Assembly: GCF_028656955.1 (NCBI RefSeq)
Contig: NZ_JAMDGY010000027.1
Span: 122,829 to 186,828, forward strand
Reading direction: 5' to 3'
Source of the DNA: Pseudomonas fontis
GTDB taxonomy: Bacteria; Pseudomonadota; Gammaproteobacteria; Pseudomonadales; Pseudomonadaceae
DNA: 64,000 nucleotides
Made by a program: the position numbers and the translations under genes. The notes beneath the pieces were generated by a model, which was given only the letters and a program-made list of their open reading frames with translations, did not search any database and was not told the DNA's origin. Positions 1 through 9,940 of this stretch are shown in pieces; position 1 is the stretch's first letter; each line of letters starts with the position of its first letter.

Positions 1-1068
1 AGCCAGTTGGTCAGCCTGGTATTCGGTCAGCAGCGGTTCGATCACCGCGTCGACGCCACCGGCCAGGACTTCGTCCAGGGAATACAGGGTCAGGTTGATG
101 CGGTGATCGGTCACCCGGCCCTGTGGATAGTTATAGGTGCGAATCCGCTCGGAGCGGTCACCCGAGCCGACCAGCAGCTTGCGCTCGCTGGCAATCGCGT
201 TCTGCGCGGCACTGGTCTGCATGTCGTTGAGCTTGGCCGACAGCCAGGACATCGCCCGGGCCCGGTTCTTGTGCTGGGAACGTTCTTCCTGGCACTCCAC
301 CACGATGCCGGTCGGCAAGTGGGTGATGCGGATCGCCGAGTCGGTCTTGTTCACGTGCTGGCCGCCCGCACCGGAAGAGCGGTAGGTATCCACGCGCAAA
401 TCGGCCGGGTTGATCTCGATTGCCGCCTGTTCATCCGGCTCAGGCAGCACCGCGACGGTGCACGCCGAAGTATGGATACGGCCCTGGGACTCGGTTTCCG
501 GCACCCGCTGAACGCGGTGCGCACCGGACTCGAATTTGAGCTTGCCATAGACATGATCGCCCTCGACGCGGGCAATGATCTCTTTGTAGCCGCCATGCTC
601 GCCTTCGTTCTCGGAGAGAATCTCCAGGCGCCAGCCGCGTCTCTCGGCGTAGCGCGAGTACATGCGGAACAAGTCGCCGGAGAAGATCGCCGCCTCGTCG
701 CCACCGGTACCGGCACGGATTTCGAGGAACACGTTGCGCCCATCGTTCGGGTCCTTGGGCAGCAGCATGCGTTGCAGCTCGCCCTCCAGCGCCGCGATCC
801 GCTCCTTGGCTTCGCGGACGGCGTCCACGGCCATTTCGCGCATGTCGGGGTCGTTGTCCTTGAGCAGCGCCTGGGCTTCCTCCAGGTCGGCCTGCACCGC
901 GCGCCACTGCCTATAGGTTTCTGCCACCGGCTCGACTTCAGCGTATTCACGCGAATAGGCACGGAAGCGGGTCTGGTCGGAAATGACCTCGGCATCACCG
1001 AGCAGGGCCGTCAGTTCCTCGAAGCGATCCTGGAGCGTGTCCAGTTTATTGAGCAGCGACGCTTTCAT
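1..1068 (-). CDS. prfA: Peptide chain release factor 1 (3' end outside window)
   Basis: Class I release factor that recognises UAA and UAG stop codons and triggers peptidyl-tRNA hydrolysis on the ribosome. The reverse-strand frame holds 356 codons and runs off the left edge; the family is about 360 residues, so only the last few codons are missing. The catalytic GGQ motif, followed by HVNKTDSA, is encoded around 344-370. The N-terminal half has the usual long helical domain. The ATG at 1068 overlaps the TGA of hemA in an ATGA junction, so the two genes are probably co-transcribed and translationally coupled, as is usual in pseudomonads. Confidence 0.97.
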   Translation of the reverse strand, partial: MKASLLNKLDTLQDRFEELTALLGDAEVISDQTRFRAYSREYAEVEPVAETYRQWRAVQADLEEAQALLKDNDPDMREMAVDAVREAKERIAALEGELQRMLLPKDPNDGRNVFLEIRAGTGGDEAAIFSGDLFRMYSRYAERRGWRLEILSENEGEHGGYKEIIARVEGDHVYGKLKFESGAHRVQRVPETESQGRIHTSACTVAVLPEPDEQAAIEINPADLRVDTYRSSGAGGQHVNKTDSAIRITHLPTGIVVECQEERSQHKNRARAMSWLSAKLNDMQTSAAQNAIASERKLLVGSGDRSERIRTYNYPQGRVTDHRINLTLYSLDEVLAGGVDAVIEPLLTEYQADQLA

Positions 1069-2342
1069 TGCGGGGGTTTATCCGTGGAGCCCTCGTTGAG
1101 GGCAAAGAGTTCCTGGGCCATGGCCAACGCATCGAGGCGGCCTTCGGCAGAGAGCTTTTTCAGTTGCACGCTTGGGGCGTGCAACAGTTTGTTGGTCAGG
1201 CCACGCGCCAACTGCACCAGCACGTCCTCGGCGTTGCCGCCATTGGCCAGCAGGCGTTGGGCCTTTTGCAATTCTTCGTCACGCAGGCGCTCGCTTTGCT
1301 GGCGGTAGGCCTTGAGCACATCGACTGCGGCCAGCTCGCGCAGGCGCGCCATGAACTCATCGGCGCCGGCGGTGACCAGCTCTTCGGCCGCCTGGGCAGC
1401 ACCCTGACGGCTCTTGAGGTTTTCGGCAACCACATCGTGCAGGTCGTCGACGGTATACAGGTACACATCATCCAGCTCGCCGACTTCCGGCTCGATATCC
1501 CGCGGGACGGCGATGTCGACCATGAAGATCGGCTTGTGCCGGCGCAGCTTCAGCGCGCTTTCCACTGCGCCCTTGCCAAGGATCGGCAACTGGCTGGCGG
1601 TGGAGCTGATCACGATGTCGCTGTTGACCAGCTCCTGCGGAATATCGGCCAGCAGCACGGCGTGGGCACCGAACTGTGCAGCGAGGGTACTCGCCCGCTC
1701 CAGCGTACGGTTGGCCACCACGATGCGCCGCACCCCCTGCTCGTGCAGGTGCCGGGCCACCAGGGTGATGGTCTCGCCGGCGCCGATCAACAGGGCCTGG
1801 CTGCGGCCCAGGTCGCTGAAGATCTGCTTGGCCAGGCTCACCGCGGCAAAGGCCACCGACACCGGGTTTTCACCGATGGCGGTGTCCGTGCGCACCTGCT
1901 TGGCGGCGCTGAAAGTCGCCTGGAACAGGCGCCCGAGCAGCGGGCCCACGGTGCCGGCCTCGCGGGCCACGGCATAGGCCGACTTCATCTGGCCGAGGAT
2001 CTGCGGCTCACCCAGCACCAGCGAGTCGAGCCCGGAGGCCACCCGCATCATGTGCCGCACGGCGGCGTCGTCTTCGTGGACATAAGCGCTCGCGCGCAGT
2101 TCATCCACACTCAAGCGGTGATAGTCGGCCAGCCAACGCAATACGGCGTCGGCTTCCAGGTGGTCCTGCTCAATGTACAGTTCACTGCGGTTGCAGGTCG
2201 AAAGGATCGCAGCCTCGCGGCTGGCGGTCAGTCGACAGAGCTGCTGCAAGGCTTCCACCAACTGCTCTGGGGTAAACGCCACGCGCTCGCGTACGTCTAC
2301 CGAGGCAGTCTTATGGTTGATACCGAGGGCAAGAAAGGCCAT
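1065..2342 (-). CDS. hemA: Glutamyl-tRNA reductase
   Basis: First committed step of C5-pathway haem synthesis: NADPH-dependent reduction of glutamyl-tRNA(Glu) to glutamate-1-semialdehyde. The 425-residue length fits the family. The N-terminus [15 protein letters not shown] is typical, and the catalytic cysteine is Cys50 in STCNRSELY. An NADPH-binding region (LLIGAGETI) lies near residues 190-200 and a helical dimerisation tail follows. It is transcribed away from the TPR/lolB operon; the divergent gap of about 175 bases should hold both promoters, but I see no clear consensus there. It overlaps prfA by 3 bases. Confidence 0.97.
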   Translation of the reverse strand: MAFLALGINHKTASVDVRERVAFTPEQLVEALQQLCRLTASREAAILSTCNRSELYIEQDHLEADAVLRWLADYHRLSVDELRASAYVHEDDAAVRHMMRVASGLDSLVLGEPQILGQMKSAYAVAREAGTVGPLLGRLFQATFSAAKQVRTDTAIGENPVSVAFAAVSLAKQIFSDLGRSQALLIGAGETITLVARHLHEQGVRRIVVANRTLERASTLAAQFGAHAVLLADIPQELVNSDIVISSTASQLPILGKGAVESALKLRRHKPIFMVDIAVPRDIEPEVGELDDVYLYTVDDLHDVVAENLKSRQGAAQAAEELVTAGADEFMARLRELAAVDVLKAYRQQSERLRDEELQKAQRLLANGGNAEDVLVQLARGLTNKLLHAPSVQLKKLSAEGRLDALAMAQELFALNEGSTDKPPQ

Positions 2343-2518
2343 TCAAGGTCGCTGATTGTGACGTGAAGCCGATAATTGTCCTACTTCGCCGTAGAGAGAA
2401 CAACCACCGCTCGTTATTGTCTCTATAGTCAGTATCCAAATGGCCTATCAACCATGGGTTTGCCATGTCGCTTGTGTCATGATGACCCGACCGCAGGTTA
2501 GTCGCTCAAATCCCCTAT

Positions 2519-4246
2519 ATGAATAGATCTTCCGCGTTGTTCCTTGCCGTTGCCCTGCTCCAGGGTTGCCAGACGCTGGGCCCCGGCGCCCGTGACGCCA
2601 CGGCGCCTGCCGAAGACGCCGCAGCGGCCGTCGAAGCCAAGCCGATCGTCTACGGATCGTTCCGCCAGGACACCATCTACAGCCTGCTGACCGCCGAACT
2701 CGCCGGGCAGCGCAATCGCTTCGACATCGCCCTGGACAACTACCTCGACCAGGCGCAGAAGACCCAGGACCCAGGCATTTCCGAGCGCGCCTTCCGCATT
2801 GCCGAATACCTGGGCGCCGATCAGGCCGCCCTGGAAGCAGCCTTGACCTGGGCCAGGAACGACCCGCAGAGCCTCGACGCACAACGCGCCGCCGCCATCC
2901 AGCTGGCCCGCAGCGGTCGCTATGACGACGCCATGGTCTATATGGAGAAGGTGCTGCTGGGCAAGGGCGACACGCATTTCGACTTCCTCGCGCTGTCTGC
3001 CGCCGAAACCGACCAGGAAACCCGCGACGGCCTGCTGCAAAGTTTCGACCGCCTGCTGCGCAAGTTCCCCGACAATGGCCAACTGGTGTTCGGCAAGGCC
3101 CTGCTGCTGCAACAGGATGGCAAGTCCGAAGAAGCCCTGGCCCTGCTTGAGGCGCATCCGCCGCAAGATGGCGAGGTGGCCCCGGTGCTGCTCCAGGCCC
3201 GTCTGCTGCAAAGCCTCGACCGTGGCCCGGAAGCACTGCCGCTGCTGCGCAAAACCATCGCCCGCTACCCCGATGACAAGCGTCTGCGCCTGACCTACGC
3301 GCGCATGCTGGTCGAACAGGACCGCATCGACGACGCCAAGGCCGAATTCGCCAGCCTGCTCCAGCAATACCCGGAAGACGACGAGCTGCGCTATTCGCTG
3401 GCCCTGGTCAGCCTGGAAGCCAAGGCCTTCGATGAAGCCAACAGCTACCTCGAAGAGCTGATCGCCCGCGACAGCCATGTCGATGCCGCGCACCTGAACC
3501 TGGGCCGCATCCATGAAGAGCGCAACGACCCTGAAGGCGCACTGGCCGAATACGCCCAGGTCGGCCCTGGCAACGACTACCTGCCCGCCCAACTGCGCCA
3601 AGCCGATATCCTGATCGCCAACGGGCGTGCCCCGGAAGCCTCGCGCCGCCTCGCCGAAGCACGCGAAGCGCAACCGGACTACGCCATCCAGCTGTACCTG
3701 ATCGAAGCCGAAACACTGGGCAACAACGACAAGGATGCCCAGGCTACGCAGGTCTTGCAGCAGGCGATCAAGCAATACCCGGACGACCTCAACCTGCTCT
3801 ATACCCGCGCCATGCTCGCCGAAAAACGTGACGACCTGGCGCAGATGGAGAAGGACCTGCGCGCCATCCTTACCCGCGAGCCGGAAAACGCCATGGCGCT
3901 GAATGCCCTGGGCTACACCCTGGCCGACCGCACCACGCGTTATGCCGAAGCCAAGGGCCTGATCGAAAAAGCCCTCGCGCTCAACCCGGAAGACCCTGCC
4001 GTGCTCGACAGCCTGGGCTGGGTCAACTATCGCCTGGGTAACCTCGACGAAGCTGAGCGCCTGCTGCGCCAGGCCTTCGAGCGCTTCCCCGACCATGAAG
4101 TCGGCGCCCACTACGGTGAAGTACTCTGGGCCAACGGCAAGCGCCGTGAAGCTCGCCATGTCTGGGCCAAGTCCTTCGAAAACCAGCCTGACAGCCCAAT
4201 CGTGCGCAAGACCGTCCTGCGCCTGACCGGATCCGAGACTCTATAA
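2519..4246 (+). CDS. TPR-repeat lipoprotein upstream of lolB
   Basis: A 575-residue tetratricopeptide-repeat protein. The N-terminus is a lipoprotein signal with lipobox LLQGC (Cys near residue 17), so it should be lipidated and face the periplasm. The rest is helical TPR-like pairs, clearest at the C-terminus (NPEDPAVLDSLGWVNYRLGN, about residues 490-510). It sits 3 bases upstream of lolB and is probably co-transcribed with it, as in other pseudomonads. TPR lipoproteins usually scaffold envelope complexes; the partner cannot be told from sequence. The ATG has no strong ribosome-binding site, so translation may be weak. Confidence 0.88.
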   Translation: MNRSSALFLAVALLQGCQTLGPGARDATAPAEDAAAAVEAKPIVYGSFRQDTIYSLLTAELAGQRNRFDIALDNYLDQAQKTQDPGISERAFRIAEYLGADQAALEAALTWARNDPQSLDAQRAAAIQLARSGRYDDAMVYMEKVLLGKGDTHFDFLALSAAETDQETRDGLLQSFDRLLRKFPDNGQLVFGKALLLQQDGKSEEALALLEAHPPQDGEVAPVLLQARLLQSLDRGPEALPLLRKTIARYPDDKRLRLTYARMLVEQDRIDDAKAEFASLLQQYPEDDELRYSLALVSLEAKAFDEANSYLEELIARDSHVDAAHLNLGRIHEERNDPEGALAEYAQVGPGNDYLPAQLRQADILIANGRAPEASRRLAEAREAQPDYAIQLYLIEAETLGNNDKDAQATQVLQQAIKQYPDDLNLLYTRAMLAEKRDDLAQMEKDLRAILTREPENAMALNALGYTLADRTTRYAEAKGLIEKALALNPEDPAVLDSLGWVNYRLGNLDEAERLLRQAFERFPDHEVGAHYGEVLWANGKRREARHVWAKSFENQPDSPIVRKTVLRLTGSETL

Positions 4247-4249
4247 GCC

Positions 4250-4867
4250 ATGTTTTTGCGCCACTGCATCACCTTCTGCCTTGTTGCCCTGCTCGCCGGC
4301 TGTGCCGGTTTCGGTTCCCGCGAAGCCCTTCAGGGCGAGGGCAACCAGCAAGGCTGGCGTGCCCATAAAGAACAGCTGAGCACCCTCGATGGCTGGCAGA
4401 TCAGCGGCAAGGTCGGCATCCGTGCCCCGCAGGACTCCGGCAGCGGCACCCTGTTCTGGCTGCAACGCCAGGACTACTACGACATTCGCCTGTCCGGCCC
4501 GCTGGGCCGTGGCGCTGCCCGCCTGACCGGTCGACCGGGCCATGTGGTGCTGGAAGTCGCCAACCAGGGACGCTTCGAGTCGCAGAACCCGGAAGCGTTG
4601 CTGGCGGAACAGCTGGGCTGGGAACTGCCGATTTCGCACCTGGTGTGGTGGGTCCGCGGCTTACCCGCACCAGACAGCAAGAGCCAGTTGACCCTGGACG
4701 GAGACAGCCGCCTGGCGCGCTTGAAGCAAGATGGCTGGGACGTGCAATACCTCAGCTACACCCAGCAGAACGGCTATTGGCTGCCCGAGCGCATCAAGCT
4801 GCACGGCCAGAACCTCGACGTGACCCTGGTGGTCAAGGACTGGCAGCCACGCCAGCTGGGGCACTGA
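4250..4867 (+). CDS. lolB: Outer-membrane lipoprotein receptor LolB
   Basis: LolB accepts lipoproteins from the periplasmic carrier LolA and inserts them in the outer membrane. The 205-residue length is right. The signal peptide ends in lipobox LLAGC. The body includes [15 protein letters not shown] and the hydrophobic loop region typical of the convex LolB barrel. It lies between the TPR lipoprotein and ispE, with one base between its stop and the ispE ATG, so the three genes are probably one operon. Confidence 0.95.
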   Translation: MFLRHCITFCLVALLAGCAGFGSREALQGEGNQQGWRAHKEQLSTLDGWQISGKVGIRAPQDSGSGTLFWLQRQDYYDIRLSGPLGRGAARLTGRPGHVVLEVANQGRFESQNPEALLAEQLGWELPISHLVWWVRGLPAPDSKSQLTLDGDSRLARLKQDGWDVQYLSYTQQNGYWLPERIKLHGQNLDVTLVVKDWQPRQLGH

Positions 4868-4868
4868 C

Positions 4869-5714
4869 ATGCCCCGCTTGACCCTGCCCGCTCCGGCCAA
4901 GCTGAACCTGATGCTGCACATCCTCGGGCGGCGTGCCGACGGTTATCACGAGCTGGAAACCCTGTTCCAGTTTCTCGATTACGCCGACGAGTTGACCTTC
5001 GCCGCGCGCGACGACGGCCAGATCTGCCTGCACAGCGAGATCGAAAACGTCCCTCACGAGAGCAACCTGATCGTCAAGGCGGCGCGCAAGCTGCAAGCCC
5101 TGAGCGGCAGCAAGCAGGGCGCGGACATCTGGCTGAAGAAGGTGCTGCCCATGGGCGGCGGCATTGGCGGCGGCAGTTCCGATGCGGCCACCACCCTGCT
5201 CGGCCTCAATCATTTGTGGCAAACCGCATGCAGCGAAGACCAGCTCGCCGAACTGGGCCTGAGCCTGGGTGCCGATGTGCCGGTATTCGTGCGTGGTCAC
5301 GCGGCATTTGCCGAAGGCGTCGGTGAAATCCTCACCCCTGCCAACCCCGAAGAACCCTGGTATGTCGTGCTGGTCCCGCAAGTATTTGTTAGCACAGCAG
5401 AAATTTTTTCACACCCAGAGTTGACACGTAATTCTTTGCCCCTTAAGATGCGCCCCGTTCCCAAGGGAAACAGTCGTAATGACTGCCAACCGGTAGTAGA
5501 GCGGAGTTACCCAGAAGTACGTAACTCACTGAATTTACTTAGTAAATTCACGGAAGCTAGGCTAACCGGAACTGGAAGTTGTGTGTTTGGGGCCTTCCCA
5601 AGCAAAGCTGAAGCTGTTAAAGTTTTGGCCCTTCTTGCAGAGACCCAAACAGGGTTTGTAGCAAAGGGAAGCAATGTTTCGATGTTGCATCGCACGTTAC
5701 AAGGTCTGCACTAG
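4869..5714 (+). CDS. ispE: 4-diphosphocytidyl-2-C-methyl-D-erythritol kinase
   Basis: GHMP kinase of the MEP isoprenoid pathway that phosphorylates CDP-methylerythritol with ATP. The 281-residue length is normal. The N-terminal [20 protein letters not shown] motif and the ATP loop [14 protein letters not shown] are present. The C-terminal part ([21 protein letters not shown]) is intact as protein. From about base 5382 to the stop, codon choice changes abruptly: ACA, TCA, TTA, CTA, AGG, GGA and GTA codons are frequent, although they are rare in the first two thirds. The protein still reads as normal IspE, so this tract looks like a replacement by a diverged homologous 3' end (see findings). 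Confidence 0.95.
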   Translation: MPRLTLPAPAKLNLMLHILGRRADGYHELETLFQFLDYADELTFAARDDGQICLHSEIENVPHESNLIVKAARKLQALSGSKQGADIWLKKVLPMGGGIGGGSSDAATTLLGLNHLWQTACSEDQLAELGLSLGADVPVFVRGHAAFAEGVGEILTPANPEEPWYVVLVPQVFVSTAEIFSHPELTRNSLPLKMRPVPKGNSRNDCQPVVERSYPEVRNSLNLLSKFTEARLTGTGSCVFGAFPSKAEAVKVLALLAETQTGFVAKGSNVSMLHRTLQGLH

Positions 5715-5719
5715 GAATC

Positions 5720-5734
5720 GAGTACCAGGTACTC
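5720..5734. repeat. Short perfect inverted repeat between ispE and tRNA-Gln
   Basis: GAGTACC and GGTACTC flank a single A. It lies 5 bases after the ispE stop and 14 bases before tRNA-Gln, at the end of the AT-rich-codon tract. No T-run follows, so it is not an ordinary terminator. It could be a recombinase site or a processing hairpin; the role is unknown. Confidence 0.6.
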
Positions 5735-5748
5735 GCAGCAACAAATAC

Positions 5749-5823
5749 AGGGGCGTCGCCAAGCGGTAAGGCAGCAGGTTTTGATCCTGCCATGCGTTGG
5801 TTCGAATCCAGCCGCCCCTGCCA
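5749..5823 (+). tRNA. tRNA-Gln (TTG)
   Basis: Cloverleaf folded by eye. The acceptor stem AGGGGCG pairs with CGCCCCT, the discriminator is G and CCA is encoded. The anticodon stem GCAGG/CCTGC encloses loop TTTTGAT, giving anticodon TTG at 5781-5783. The T arm carries TTCGAAT. It lies between ispE and prs, its usual position in pseudomonads. Confidence 0.97.
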
Positions 5824-5871
5824 TTTTCCTTATACTCATCCAGGTATACCCTCAGCCTTCAGGTACTGCGC

Positions 5872-6813
5872 GTGTCCAAGATGATGGTCTTTACGGGGAA
5901 CGCTAACCCCGATCTCGCTCGGCGCGTCGTGCGTCAGCTGCATATCCCATTGGGTGATGTCTCTGTTGGTAAGTTCTCCGACGGCGAAATCAGCACTGAG
6001 ATTAATGAAAACGTCCGCGGTAAAGACGTCTTTATCATTCAGCCGACTTGCGCGCCAACCAACGACAATCTGATGGAACTGGTAGTGATGGCCGATGCCT
6101 TCCGCCGCTCCTCAGCGTCACGAATCACTGCCGTGATTCCTTACTTCGGATATGCCCGCCAAGATCGCCGTCCGCGTTCGGCGCGTGTTGCTATCAGCGC
6201 CAAAGTGGTTGCTGACATGCTCACCGTCGTCGGGATCGACCGTGTTCTCACGGTTGACCTGCACGCTGACCAGATCCAGGGGTTCTTCGACATTCCAGTA
6301 GATAACATCTACGGCTCCCCCGTTTTGGTGGATGACATCGAAGACCAGCGTTTCGAAAATCTCATGATCGTTTCCCCGGACATCGGCGGTGTCGTGCGTG
6401 CACGTGCTGTTGCCAAGTCCCTGGGCGTCGATCTGGGCATTATCGACAAACGCCGCGAGAAGGCTAATCACTCCGAAGTGATGCATATCATCGGCGACGT
6501 CGAAGGACGTACCTGTATTCTCGTCGACGACATGGTCGACACCGCCGGCACCCTGTGCCACGCGGCCAAGGCCCTGAAAGAACACGGCGCTGCCAAGGTT
6601 TACGCCTACTGCACGCACCCTGTCCTGTCGGGTCGGGCGATCGAGAATATCGAGAACTCCGTGCTGGACGAGCTGGTGGTGACTAACACCATCCCGCTGT
6701 CCGCAGCCGCACAAGCCTGTGCGCGTATCCGTCAACTGGATATTGCACCGGTAGTTGCCGAAGCGGTTCGCCGCATCAGCAATGAAGAATCGATCAGCGC
6801 GATGTTCCGCTGA
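5872..6813 (+). CDS. prs: Ribose-phosphate pyrophosphokinase
   Basis: Makes PRPP from ribose-5-phosphate and ATP for nucleotide, histidine and tryptophan synthesis. The GTG at 5872 gives a 313-residue protein starting [16 protein letters not shown], the usual length and start; the frame stays open further upstream but would run into tRNA-Gln. The PRPP loop [12 protein letters not shown] and the ATP-site segment YFGYARQDR are present. A strong terminator follows. The coding strand uses more T-ending codons than its neighbours, as is common for highly expressed genes. Confidence 0.97.
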   Translation: MSKMMVFTGNANPDLARRVVRQLHIPLGDVSVGKFSDGEISTEINENVRGKDVFIIQPTCAPTNDNLMELVVMADAFRRSSASRITAVIPYFGYARQDRRPRSARVAISAKVVADMLTVVGIDRVLTVDLHADQIQGFFDIPVDNIYGSPVLVDDIEDQRFENLMIVSPDIGGVVRARAVAKSLGVDLGIIDKRREKANHSEVMHIIGDVEGRTCILVDDMVDTAGTLCHAAKALKEHGAAKVYAYCTHPVLSGRAIENIENSVLDELVVTNTIPLSAAAQACARIRQLDIAPVVAEAVRRISNEESISAMFR

Positions 6814-6850
6814 GGGCCCTGCCCTCGCAGACCACACGTTGACGAAAAGC

Positions 6851-6888
6851 GCCCCGCCCCAACACACCTGTTGGGGCGGGGCTTTTTT
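6851..6888 (+). terminator. Rho-independent terminator of prs
   Basis: A perfect 14-bp stem (6851-6864 with 6869-6882), 4-base loop CACC, then TTTTTT at 6883-6888. Confidence 0.95.
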
Positions 6889-6951
6889 GCCCACCCCGTT
6901 TGGCGCTGGTCGCAAACGCCACTCGGGTGCTGGCTATTTTGGAGATACAAA

Positions 6952-7539
6952 ATGACTGATTTCATCCTGAACGCCCAAGCGCGTACCGACCTGGGGAAAG
7001 GTGCGAGCCGCCGCCTGCGTCGTCTCGCCGCCCAAGTCCCTGCCGTTGTTTACGGTGGCGACAAAGAACCAGCTTCCATCATGATGCTGGCTAAAGAAGT
7101 TGCCAAGCTGTTCGAAAACGAAGCTGCCTACAGCCACGTTATCGAGCTGAACGTCGACGGCAAGAAAGAAAACGTCGTTGTCAAAGCTATGCAACGTCAC
7201 CCAGCCAAGCAGTTCATCATGCACGCTGACTTCGTTCGCGTTGTTGCTGGCCAGAAACTGACCGCCAAAGTTCCGGTTCACTTCATCAATGAAGAAGCAC
7301 CGATCAAGAAAGGCGGCGAAATCTCCCACGTAGTGGCTGAGATCGAAGTTTCCTGCGAAGCCAAAGACCTGCCTGAGTTCATCGAAGTTGACCTGGCTAA
7401 CGCCGAAGTCGGCGCGATCATTCACCTGTCGGACCTCAAAGCCCCTAAAGGCGTTGAGTTCGTTGCCCTGGCGCACGGTGATGACAAGGCAGTTGCCAAC
7501 GTTCACGCTCCACGCGTAGCCCCAGAAGCCGCCGAGTAA
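6952..7539 (+). CDS. rplY: Ribosomal protein L25/Ctc
   Basis: Binds 5S rRNA in the large subunit. From the ATG at 6952 the protein is 195 residues, the long two-domain CTC form: an N-terminal 5S-binding domain (starts [20 protein letters not shown]) and a C-terminal TL5-like domain. A GGAG ribosome-binding site (ttggagatacaaaATG) supports this start over in-frame starts inside the preceding terminator. Pth follows, as usual in bacteria. Confidence 0.96.
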   Translation: MTDFILNAQARTDLGKGASRRLRRLAAQVPAVVYGGDKEPASIMMLAKEVAKLFENEAAYSHVIELNVDGKKENVVVKAMQRHPAKQFIMHADFVRVVAGQKLTAKVPVHFINEEAPIKKGGEISHVVAEIEVSCEAKDLPEFIEVDLANAEVGAIIHLSDLKAPKGVEFVALAHGDDKAVANVHAPRVAPEAAE

Positions 7540-7564
7540 TCTTACTCAGCTGCTGGCGTTGCCC

Positions 7565-7592
7565 GAGGCCACAGTGCATGCACTGTGGCCTC
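7565..7592. repeat. 28-bp perfect palindrome between rplY and pth
   Basis: The arms GAGGCCACAGTGCA and TGCACTGTGGCCTC meet without a loop. No T-run follows, so it is more likely a transcript-stabilising or attenuating hairpin than a terminator. Confidence 0.75.
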
Positions 7593-7617
7593 ACAACACC
7601 AAGGAAGAGCCCCTGAC

Positions 7618-8202
7618 GTGACCGCCATCCAACTGATCGTCGGCCTGGGAAACCCCGGCCCCGAATACGAACAGACCCGGCATAACGCAGGGGCTCTTTT
7701 CGTAGAACGCATTGCCAGCGCGCAGCGAGTCAACCTGACTGCTGACCGCAAATATTTCGGCCTGACGGCAAAATTCAGCCATCAGGGCAACGACGTCCGT
7801 CTGTTGATCCCGACCACCTTCATGAACCACAGCGGTCAAGCCGTTGCTGCACTGGCGAACTTTTTCCGTATCCCGCCAGATGCCATTTTGGTGGCGCACG
7901 ACGAACTCGACCTGCCTCCCGGCGTCGCCAAGCTCAAAAAAGGTGGCGGCCATGGTGGGCACAACGGTCTGCGCGACATCATTGCGCAGCTCGGCAACAA
8001 CAACGACTTTCACCGTCTGCGGCTTGGCATTGGCCACCCGGGTGACAGCAGCAGGGTCTCCGGTTTCGTCCTCGGCAAGGCGCCACGCGCCGAGCAGGAA
8101 AAGCTGGACGCCAGTATCGATTTTGCCCTCGGCGTGCTGCCGGACATCCTCGCCGGTGATTGGACGCGTGCGATGAGAGAGCTGCACAGCCAAAAGGCCT
8201 GA
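7618..8202 (+). CDS. pth: Peptidyl-tRNA hydrolase
   Basis: Releases peptides from peptidyl-tRNAs that drop off ribosomes. GTG start at 7618 behind AAGGAAGAG gives 194 residues beginning [17 protein letters not shown], the usual start. The catalytic His is in the TRHNAG motif near residue 24, and HDELDLPPG and [10 protein letters not shown] are conserved. YchF follows after 21 bases; pth-ychF is a common pair. Confidence 0.97.
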   Translation: MTAIQLIVGLGNPGPEYEQTRHNAGALFVERIASAQRVNLTADRKYFGLTAKFSHQGNDVRLLIPTTFMNHSGQAVAALANFFRIPPDAILVAHDELDLPPGVAKLKKGGGHGGHNGLRDIIAQLGNNNDFHRLRLGIGHPGDSSRVSGFVLGKAPRAEQEKLDASIDFALGVLPDILAGDWTRAMRELHSQKA

Positions 8203-8223
8203 CTCCACGAAGAGGGATTCACC

Positions 8224-9324
8224 ATGGGTTTCAATTGCGGCATCGTCGGCCTGCCCAACGTCGGCAAGTCCACCCTGTTCAACGCTTTGACCAAATCCGG
8301 TATCGCGGCAGAGAACTTCCCCTTCTGCACCATCGAGCCGAACAGCGGCATCGTGCCGATGCCGGATCCGCGCCTTGCTGCGTTGGCGGCCATCGTCAAC
8401 CCTAAGCGCATCCTGCCGACCACCATGGAATTCGTCGACATCGCAGGCCTGGTGGCCGGTGCGTCGAAAGGTGAAGGCCTGGGCAACAAGTTCCTGGCCA
8501 ACATCCGTGAAACCGATGCCATCGCCCACGTGGTCCGCTGTTTCGAAGACGAGAACGTGATTCACGTCTCCAACAGCGTCGACCCCAAGCGCGACATCGA
8601 GATCATCGACCTCGAGCTGATCTTCGCCGACCTCGACAGCTGCGAGAAGCAACTGCAGAAGGTTGCACGTAACGCCAAGGGCGGCGACAAAGACGCCGTC
8701 GTCCAAAAAGGCCTGCTGGAACAGCTGATTGCCCACTTCACCGAAGGCAAACCAGCGCGCAGCCTGATGAAGAACATGAGCACGGACGAAAAAGCCGTGA
8801 TTCGTGGCTTCCACTTGCTGACCACCAAGCCGGTCATGTACATCGCCAACGTTGCCGAAGACGGGTTCGAAAACAACCCGCTGCTGGACGTGGTCAAGGC
8901 CATTGCCGAAGAAGAAGGTGCCGTCGTGGTGCCGGTGTGCAACAAGATCGAAGCCGAGATTGCCGAGCTCGATGACGGCGAAGAGAAGGACATGTTCCTG
9001 GAGGCCCTGGGCCTTGAAGAGCCTGGCCTGAACCGTGTGATCCGTGCCGGTTACGAGATGCTGCACCTGCAGACCTACTTCACCGCCGGTGTTGAAGAAG
9101 TCCGTGCCTGGACCGTGCGCGTCGGCGCTACCGCGCCACAGGCTGCTGGCGTGATCCACACCGACTTCGAGAAAGGCTTCATCCGTGCCGAAGTGGTCGC
9201 CTATGACGACTTCATCCAGTACAAGGGTGAGAGCGGTGCGAAGGAAGCCGGTAAATGGCGCCTGGAAGGCAAGGACTACATCGTCAAAGACGGCGATGTG
9301 ATGCACTTCCGCTTCAACGTCTAA
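8224..9324 (+). CDS. ychF: Redox-regulated ribosome-associated ATPase YchF/OLA1
   Basis: Obg-family P-loop ATPase that binds ribosomes. It has 366 residues against about 363 usually. The Walker A motif GLPNVGKST is at residues 8-16 and the G3 region is [10 protein letters not shown]. The altered G4 region (NVAED) explains its ATP preference in this family. The C-terminal TGS domain ends [11 protein letters not shown]. It is the last core gene before the variable region and is closed by a strong terminator. Confidence 0.96.
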   Translation: MGFNCGIVGLPNVGKSTLFNALTKSGIAAENFPFCTIEPNSGIVPMPDPRLAALAAIVNPKRILPTTMEFVDIAGLVAGASKGEGLGNKFLANIRETDAIAHVVRCFEDENVIHVSNSVDPKRDIEIIDLELIFADLDSCEKQLQKVARNAKGGDKDAVVQKGLLEQLIAHFTEGKPARSLMKNMSTDEKAVIRGFHLLTTKPVMYIANVAEDGFENNPLLDVVKAIAEEEGAVVVPVCNKIEAEIAELDDGEEKDMFLEALGLEEPGLNRVIRAGYEMLHLQTYFTAGVEEVRAWTVRVGATAPQAAGVIHTDFEKGFIRAEVVAYDDFIQYKGESGAKEAGKWRLEGKDYIVKDGDVMHFRFNV

Positions 9325-9360
9325 GCAGGAAGCAGGGGCCAACGGCCCTGATGCACACCG

Positions 9361-9399
9361 AACCCCTTGAGGATAACCACCTCAAGGGGTTTTTCTTTT
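9361..9399 (+). terminator. Rho-independent terminator of ychF
   Basis: A 12-bp stem AACCCCTTGAGG/CCTCAAGGGGTT (9361-9372 and 9380-9391) followed by a T-rich tail TTTCTTTT. It separates the core operon from the effector locus. Confidence 0.93.
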
Positions 9400-9411
9400 C
9401 CACCGCCCCAG

Positions 9412-9439
9412 GGAACCGCTCCCGGCAACTGGCCACTCA
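9412..9439 (+). promoter_or_regulatory. hrp box (HrpL-type promoter) of the chaperone gene
   Basis: GGAACC (9412-9417), exactly 15 bases, then CCACTCA (9433-9439). This matches the published HrpL consensus GGAACC-N15/16-CCACNNA at every defined base. It ends 49 bases before the chaperone ATG. A second perfect copy drives the AvrE gene, and an HrpL-like sigma gene lies in the same locus. Confidence 0.93.
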
Positions 9440-9488
9440 TTGCTCAAGCCAGCCTCCGGTTGGCAACTACAAGAGAGACCGACCGCCG

Positions 9489-9887
9489 ATGAGCAACCCA
9501 AGCACCACCCTTGAGCGCTATATCACTCGCCTTGGCAATCAGCTGGGCACCACCCTCTCCTTCCAGCATGGTGTCTGTGCCCTGTACGACCGCGATGGTC
9601 ATCAAGCAGTGGTCATCGAGGTGCCCGAGCACGCTGACCAGTTGATCCTGCATTGCCGGCTTGGGGCCTTGCAGCCCGGACCGGATCAACCAGAGCAGCT
9701 GCTGCGCATGAACTTCGCTATCGCCGCGCTGCGCGGTTGCTGGCTGGCGCTGGACCAAGGCGATATACGCCTGTGCACCCAGCGGGAAATGTCGATACTC
9801 GATGACGAGGGGTTTTGCAGCCTGGTCAACGGCTACATCGCCCAGGTGCGGGAAACCCGCACACAGTTGCGCAGCTTCCTCGCCTGA
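9489..9887 (+). CDS. CesT-family type III effector chaperone (ShcE/DspF-like)
   Basis: A small acidic protein of 132 residues with the alternating strand/helix plan of class I type III chaperones: an N-terminal helix (TTLERYITRLGNQL), central strands (GVCALYDRDGHQAVVIEV) and a C-terminal helix (LVNGYIAQVRETRTQLRSFL). Assignment rests on size, fold pattern, the perfect hrp box 50 bases upstream and the neighbouring AvrE-family gene; AvrE/DspE effectors normally have a dedicated chaperone of this kind next to them. It would hold the effector's N-terminus secretion-competent in the cytoplasm. It is convergent with the effector gene rather than in one operon with it. The ATG lacks a strong ribosome-binding site. 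Confidence 0.85.
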   Translation: MSNPSTTLERYITRLGNQLGTTLSFQHGVCALYDRDGHQAVVIEVPEHADQLILHCRLGALQPGPDQPEQLLRMNFAIAALRGCWLALDQGDIRLCTQREMSILDDEGFCSLVNGYIAQVRETRTQLRSFLA

Positions 9888-9888
9888 A

Positions 9889-9940
9889 CTGACAGGCCTA
9901 CGGGCGATGGCGCAAGCCGCCATCACCCACCAGCTGTCAG
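9889..9940. repeat. Nested inverted repeats between convergent chaperone and effector genes
   Basis: Outer arms CTGACAG (9889-9895) and CTGTCAG (9934-9940) enclose an inner stem GATGGC/GCCATC. The outer right arm covers the stop codon of the effector. It may act as a bidirectional terminator, but neither side has a T-run. Confidence 0.55.

Noticed and set aside
7565..7592. Palindrome as a terminator of rplY
   Set aside because: No T-run follows, and the pth ribosome-binding site lies just after it, so read-through is expected.
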